A stretch of DNA of 9,784 nucleotides from UBA3775 sp964584255. Lineage in GTDB: Bacteria > Bacillota > Clostridia > Lachnospirales > Lachnospiraceae. The stretch lies in assembly GCA_964584255.1 (NCBI GenBank), contig CAZOZM010000030.1, forward strand, positions 1 through 9,784, given 5' to 3'. The notes under the pieces were generated by a model. That model ran no database searches. It was not told where the DNA came from and saw nothing but the letters and a program-made list of their open reading frames with translations. This document shows positions 7,268 through 9,784 of this stretch, piece by piece (positions within the stretch are counted from its first letter, which is position 1; the number at the start of each line of letters is the position of its first letter). The position numbers and the translations under genes are program-made.

Positions 7268-8482
7268 TTACTGATGATAATAGCTTAAGAAATCTGCAAT
7301 TTTTTCGACAGATTCTTTGAGAACTTCAATTCTTGGAAGATATACGACACGGAAATGGTCAGGAGTTTTCCAATTGAAACCACCGCCGTGAATGAGAAGT
7401 ATTTTCTTGTCACGAAGAAGATCAAGAGCAAATTTCTCGTCATCAGTGATGTTGAATTTTTTGACATCAAGTTTAGGGAACATATAGAAGGCAGCTTTTG
7501 GCTTTACAGCTGTGATTCCCGGGATTTGTGTCATGGTATTATATATAAACTCTCTCTGTTCATAAATTCTTCCGCCCGGAACAATATAATTGTTTACACT
7601 CTGGTGTCCTCCGAGAGCAGTCTGTACAATTGATTGTGCAGGAACGTTTGAGCAAAGACGCATATTGGAAAGCATTCTGATTCCTTCTATGTAGTCTCTT
7701 GCGATTGCTTTATTTCCGCTGAGAATCATCCATCCGATTCTGAAGCCGGCAATCATGTGAGACTTTGAAAGTCCGCTGAAAGTAACACAGAATAAGTCAG
7801 GAGCAAGGGAAGCAATTGAAATGTGTTCTTCACCGTCCATGACAAGACGATCATAGATTTCATCGGAAAAGATAATCAGGTTGTTTTCCCTTGCCACCTC
7901 AACAATCTGTTCAAGGATTTCTTTAGGATAAAGAGCACCGGTAGGATTGTTGGGATTGATGATGACGATAGCCTTTGTTCTGTCGTTTACCTTCTTCTTT
8001 ATATCGTCTATGTCAGGATACCATTCTGACTGTTCATCACAGATATAATGAACTGCTTTTCCGCCTGCAAGAGTAGCACAGGCAGTCCAAAGAGGATAAT
8101 CAGGGGAAGGGATAAGAATTTCGTCCCCGTCATTGAGAAGAGCGGACATGCAAAGGTTAATAAGCTCACTTACACCGTTTCCGGTATAGATATCTTCAAT
8201 TGAAATGTTTGGAATATGTTTAAGCTGAGCATACTGCATTATTGCTTTTCTTGCAGAAAAGAGTCCGTTTGATGCGGAATAACCCTCGCACTCGGTAAGC
8301 TGCTGGCGCATGTCATAAATAACCTCATCCGGCGTATGGAAACCGAAAGGTGCCGGGTTACCTATGTTTAATTTCAAAATCTGCATACCGGAAGCTTCCA
8401 TACGGGAAGCCTCATCAACTACAGGACCTCGCACATCATATAATACATTATCAAGTTTAGAAGATTTTTTAAATTCCTTCAT
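7268..8482 (-). other. alaA: Possible second product: free AlaA aminotransferase from an internal start
   Basis: ATG at 8480-8482 is in frame with the fusion, lies exactly where AlaA proteins normally begin (MKEFKKSSKLDN), and gives 404 aa, the usual AlaA size. It has a better ribosome site than the upstream start. Translation from both starts would give a DNA-binding fusion and a free enzyme subunit able to form mixed dimers. Whether both are made is inference. Confidence 0.55.
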
Positions 8483-8797
8483 ATATATACCTCCGGATTT
8501 GATTACAGAATTATTGGTTGAAGCTGCATTGGCTTCTGAATGAATTTTGTCTTGGCTGTTTGAAGTGATGGAAGAAGAGCTGCGTCCGATGAGCCAGTCT
8601 TCGTCAACTTTAAGAATTGAACAAAGCATATTGAGAATCTCCGCTCGCGGCACGGTTTTTCCATTGACATATTGACTGACATGACTTTTTCCCAGTTTAA
8701 TACCGTAGTTCTCGGCAGCATTGACTAAATCAATCTGCTTAAGGGATTTTTGCTTCATGGCCTCTTTAAGTCTGTCGGCAAAGAGATTATCGTCCAT
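7268..8797 (-). CDS. XRE-type HTH regulator fused to alanine/glutamate-pyruvate aminotransferase (AlaA-like)
   Basis: 509 aa from ATG 8797, chosen for its ribosome site AAGTGAGG ending 6 nt upstream; the frame is open further upstream without such a site. Residues about 8-72 are a lambda-repressor-like XRE HTH domain (Q21 at the turn helix, SHVSQYVNGKTVP as the recognition segment, then DWLIGR). Residues 73-105 are a Ser/Asn-rich linker. Residues 106-509 are a complete fold-type I PLP aminotransferase very close to E. coli AlaA over its whole length (KSSKLDNV, DVRGPV, LNIGNPAPFGF, NPNNPTGA, SDEIYDRL). The PLP lysine in GLSKSH is residue 345, or 240 counting from the internal start, the same position as AlaA K240. 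Expected reaction: pyruvate + glutamate to alanine + 2-oxoglutarate. AlaA itself normally has no HTH; a fusion of this sort suggests an enzyme that also binds DNA, possibly at its own promoter. Divergent from pckA. Confidence 0.92.
   Translation of the reverse strand: MDDNLFADRLKEAMKQKSLKQIDLVNAAENYGIKLGKSHVSQYVNGKTVPRAEILNMLCSILKVDEDWLIGRSSSSITSNSQDKIHSEANAASTNNSVIKSGGIYMKEFKKSSKLDNVLYDVRGPVVDEASRMEASGMQILKLNIGNPAPFGFHTPDEVIYDMRQQLTECEGYSASNGLFSARKAIMQYAQLKHIPNISIEDIYTGNGVSELINLCMSALLNDGDEILIPSPDYPLWTACATLAGGKAVHYICDEQSEWYPDIDDIKKKVNDRTKAIVIINPNNPTGALYPKEILEQIVEVARENNLIIFSDEIYDRLVMDGEEHISIASLAPDLFCVTFSGLSKSHMIAGFRIGWMILSGNKAIARDYIEGIRMLSNMRLCSNVPAQSIVQTALGGHQSVNNYIVPGGRIYEQREFIYNTMTQIPGITAVKPKAAFYMFPKLDVKKFNITDDEKFALDLLRDKKILLIHGGGFNWKTPDHFRVVYLPRIEVLKESVEKIADFLSYYHQ
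8480..8494 (-). promoter_or_regulatory. Strong internal Shine-Dalgarno site within the fusion gene
   Basis: On the minus strand GGAGG (8490-8494) is followed by 7 nt (TATATAT) and ATG (8480-8482). This is near-ideal sequence and spacing, and it sits at the boundary between the linker and the aminotransferase domain. In the fusion protein it is read as SGGIYM. Confidence 0.8.
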
Positions 8798-8835
8798 TTT
8801 AAACCTCACTTCCTTACATATTTTAATTGTATTGC

Positions 8836-8861
8836 GGGAATGGATGATATTATGCATTCCC
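8836..8861 (-). promoter_or_regulatory. Candidate promoter of the fusion gene inside a palindrome
   Basis: On the minus strand CATAAT (8849-8854) is a 5-of-6 match to a -10 element; no good -35 is visible at 16-18 bp, where one of the TTGAACTT-like elements lies. The -10 is enclosed by an inverted repeat GGGAATG (8836-8842) / CATTCCC (8855-8861), extended by ATT/AAT with a two-base bulge. This is a natural place for a repressor or for autoregulation. The promoter assignment rests on the -10 alone. Confidence 0.4.
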
Positions 8862-8866
8862 AATAC

Positions 8867-8998
8867 TGAACTTAAATGAGATGTGACATTTCAAAAAAAG
8901 TTCAATTTAAGTTAGTGAAATTATAATTCAATAGATTTAAAAGTTCAATATAAAAATGAAAAAAACCGTAAAAAAGAAATTGAACTTAAATTGAACTC
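8867..8998. promoter_or_regulatory. Cluster of TTGAACTT-like elements, putative operator array
   Basis: Related elements: TGAACTTAAATGAG (8867-8880); AAGTTCAATTTAAGTT (8898-8913); a degraded TTCAATAGATTTAA (8927-8940); AAGTTCAATATAAAA (8941-8955); and TTGAACTTAAATTGAACT (8980-8997). The copies at 8898 and 8983 form a 15-bp inverted pair (AGTTCAATTTAAGTT versus AACTTAAATTGAACT). The last element contains two ATTGAAC heptamers 11 bp apart, one helical turn. The heptamer in either orientation begins at 8900, 8943, 8979, 8990 and, past the pckA promoter, 9105. Such clustering suggests cooperative binding of a dimeric regulator; the XRE-AlaA fusion next door is the obvious candidate, by inference. 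Confidence 0.55.
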
Positions 8999-9048
8999 AT
9001 ACTTTTACAAAGATTAGTCGGATTTAGTCACTTTTCATTTTGTTTTTA

Positions 9049-9077
9049 TTGATTTATTTCAAATGTTAGTGTATACT
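9049..9077 (+). promoter_or_regulatory. Promoter of pckA
   Basis: TTGATT (9049-9054), 17-bp spacer, TATACT (9072-9077): a good vegetative-type promoter. Transcription would start near 9084, giving a leader of about 90 nt. The TTGAACTT cluster ends about 50 bp upstream of the -35, in activator range, and one further GTTCAAT lies about 20 bp downstream of the start. Confidence 0.65.
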
Positions 9078-9083
9078 ATCAAA

Positions 9084-9174
9084 CGGTGAACGTGGTTTTA
9101 AAGCGTTCAATAATTGAGGATACTCTGGATTCAGAGAAATCATTACTAAATATTAAGAAAAGAGGTATGGTTAA
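9084..9174 (+). promoter_or_regulatory. pckA leader with two short hairpins
   Basis: About 90 nt of leader. Hairpin 1: TGAACG (9087-9092) / CGTTCA (9104-9109). Hairpin 2: CTCTG GATT CAGAG (9123-9136). GTTCAATAATTGAG (9105-9118) contains a small palindrome (TCAAT A ATTGA) related to the upstream elements, so hairpin 1 or a protein site could be the relevant structure. There is no T-run and no known riboswitch that I recognise. Confidence 0.35.
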
Positions 9175-9784
9175 ATGGCTACAGTTGATTTAACAAAGTA
9201 CGGTATTACCGGTACAACAGAAATCGTGTACAACCCTTCTTATGAATTATTATTCGAAGAAGAGACAAAGGCCGGTCTTGAGGGCTATGAAGTAGGACAG
9301 GTTAGTGAACTTGGTGCAGTAAATGTTATGACAGGTATCTATACAGGTCGTTCACCTAAAGATAAATACATCGTTTGTGATGCTAACTCAAAAGACACTG
9401 TATGGTGGACAACAGATGAATACAAGAATGACAACCACCCAATGACAGAAGAAACATGGGCTGTTGTTAAGGATCTTGCTAAGAAAGAGCTCAGCAACAA
9501 GAGACTTTTCGTAGTAGATGCATTCTGTGGTGCAAACAAGGACACAAGAATGGCTGTTCGTTTCATCGTAGAAGTTGCTTGGCAGGCACATTTCATTAAG
9601 AATATGTTCATTCAGCCAACAGCCGAAGAACTTGATGCTTTCGAGCCTAACTTCATCGTATACAATGCATCAAAGGCAAAAGTTGAGAACTACAAGGAAT
9701 TAGGTCTTAATTCAGAAACATGTGTTGCTTTCAACATCACAAGCAAAGAACAGGTTATCATCAACACATGGTACGGCGGAGAAA
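9175..9784 (+). CDS. pckA: Phosphoenolpyruvate carboxykinase (ATP), 3' end beyond window
   Basis: The first 203 residues of an enzyme normally about 530-540 aa long; the window ends inside the gene. It interconverts oxaloacetate + ATP and PEP + ADP + CO2 in the cytosol. In fermenters it often runs towards oxaloacetate, fixing CO2 and making ATP on the way to succinate or aspartate; in gluconeogenic growth it runs the other way. Visible family signatures: YTGRSPKDKYIV with the substrate-binding Arg at 59 (R65 in E. coli), FCGANKDTRMAVR, LGLNSETCVAFNITS, and NTWYGGE ending at residue 203, with Tyr 200 matching E. coli Y207. ATG 9175 has AGAGG (9161-9165) 9 nt upstream; an out-of-frame ATG at 9167 is ignored. 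The ATP-type assignment follows from these motifs. Divergent from the XRE-AlaA gene. Confidence 0.96.
   Translation, partial: MATVDLTKYGITGTTEIVYNPSYELLFEEETKAGLEGYEVGQVSELGAVNVMTGIYTGRSPKDKYIVCDANSKDTVWWTTDEYKNDNHPMTEETWAVVKDLAKKELSNKRLFVVDAFCGANKDTRMAVRFIVEVAWQAHFIKNMFIQPTAEELDAFEPNFIVYNASKAKVENYKELGLNSETCVAFNITSKEQVIINTWYGGE

Noticed and set aside
8798..8863. Upstream extension of the XRE-AlaA gene by 22 residues
   Set aside because: The extension has no ribosome site, covers the probable promoter, and the XRE domain is complete from ATG 8797.
9339..9611. Minus-strand ORFs within pckA
   Set aside because: Antisense shadows of a highly conserved enzyme gene.

Overview
The window looks like a draft-assembly scaffold from an AT-rich Gram-positive gut or rumen anaerobe of the Clostridia, most likely family Lachnospiraceae. 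The support is inference from gene content and style: a sortase-anchored Asp-Ala-repeat surface protein with an SPETG signal, purine-rich Shine-Dalgarno sites, an ATP-type PEP carboxykinase, and a propionate/acetate-type CoA-transferase typical of fermenters. Genus cannot be fixed by eye. Three runs of exactly 100 N (1546-1645, 1886-1985, 6193-6292) are scaffold placeholders. All three lie at or in repeats, so reading frame and distance across them mean nothing.

Layout. Positions 1-2470 hold the 3' part of a cell-wall-anchored protein: a beta-strand-rich domain, a very long (Asp-Ala)n stalk and a sortase signal. A 269-bp spacer with an interrupted inverted repeat precedes 2740-4569, a membrane-anchored extracytoplasmic protein with a probable alpha/alpha-toroid domain and no known function. 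4677-6188 is a family I CoA-transferase (YdiF/Pct type) with its own plausible promoter. After it come gap 3 and two copies of a long perfect hairpin repeat (6293-6428). 6531-7175 is a small protein with the circularly permuted NlpC/P60 (YiiX-like) fold. It converges on the next gene across a bidirectional terminator (7196-7261).

7268-8797 (minus strand) is the most interesting gene: an XRE-type helix-turn-helix domain fused in frame to a complete AlaA-type alanine/glutamate aminotransferase. The original alaA start codon and a strong Shine-Dalgarno site are preserved at the junction, so one gene may make both a DNA-binding fusion and a free enzyme. It is divergent from pckA (from 9175, cut by the window end). 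The 377-bp shared intergenic region carries a cluster of TTGAACTT-like elements, a palindrome around the proposed -10 of the fusion gene, and a good promoter for pckA.

Working model (inference): the aminotransferase works at the pyruvate/alanine node and PEP carboxykinase at the PEP/oxaloacetate node. The XRE-AlaA fusion could be an enzyme-regulator that senses amino-acid or PLP status, controls its own synthesis and controls pckA through the TTGAACTT sites.
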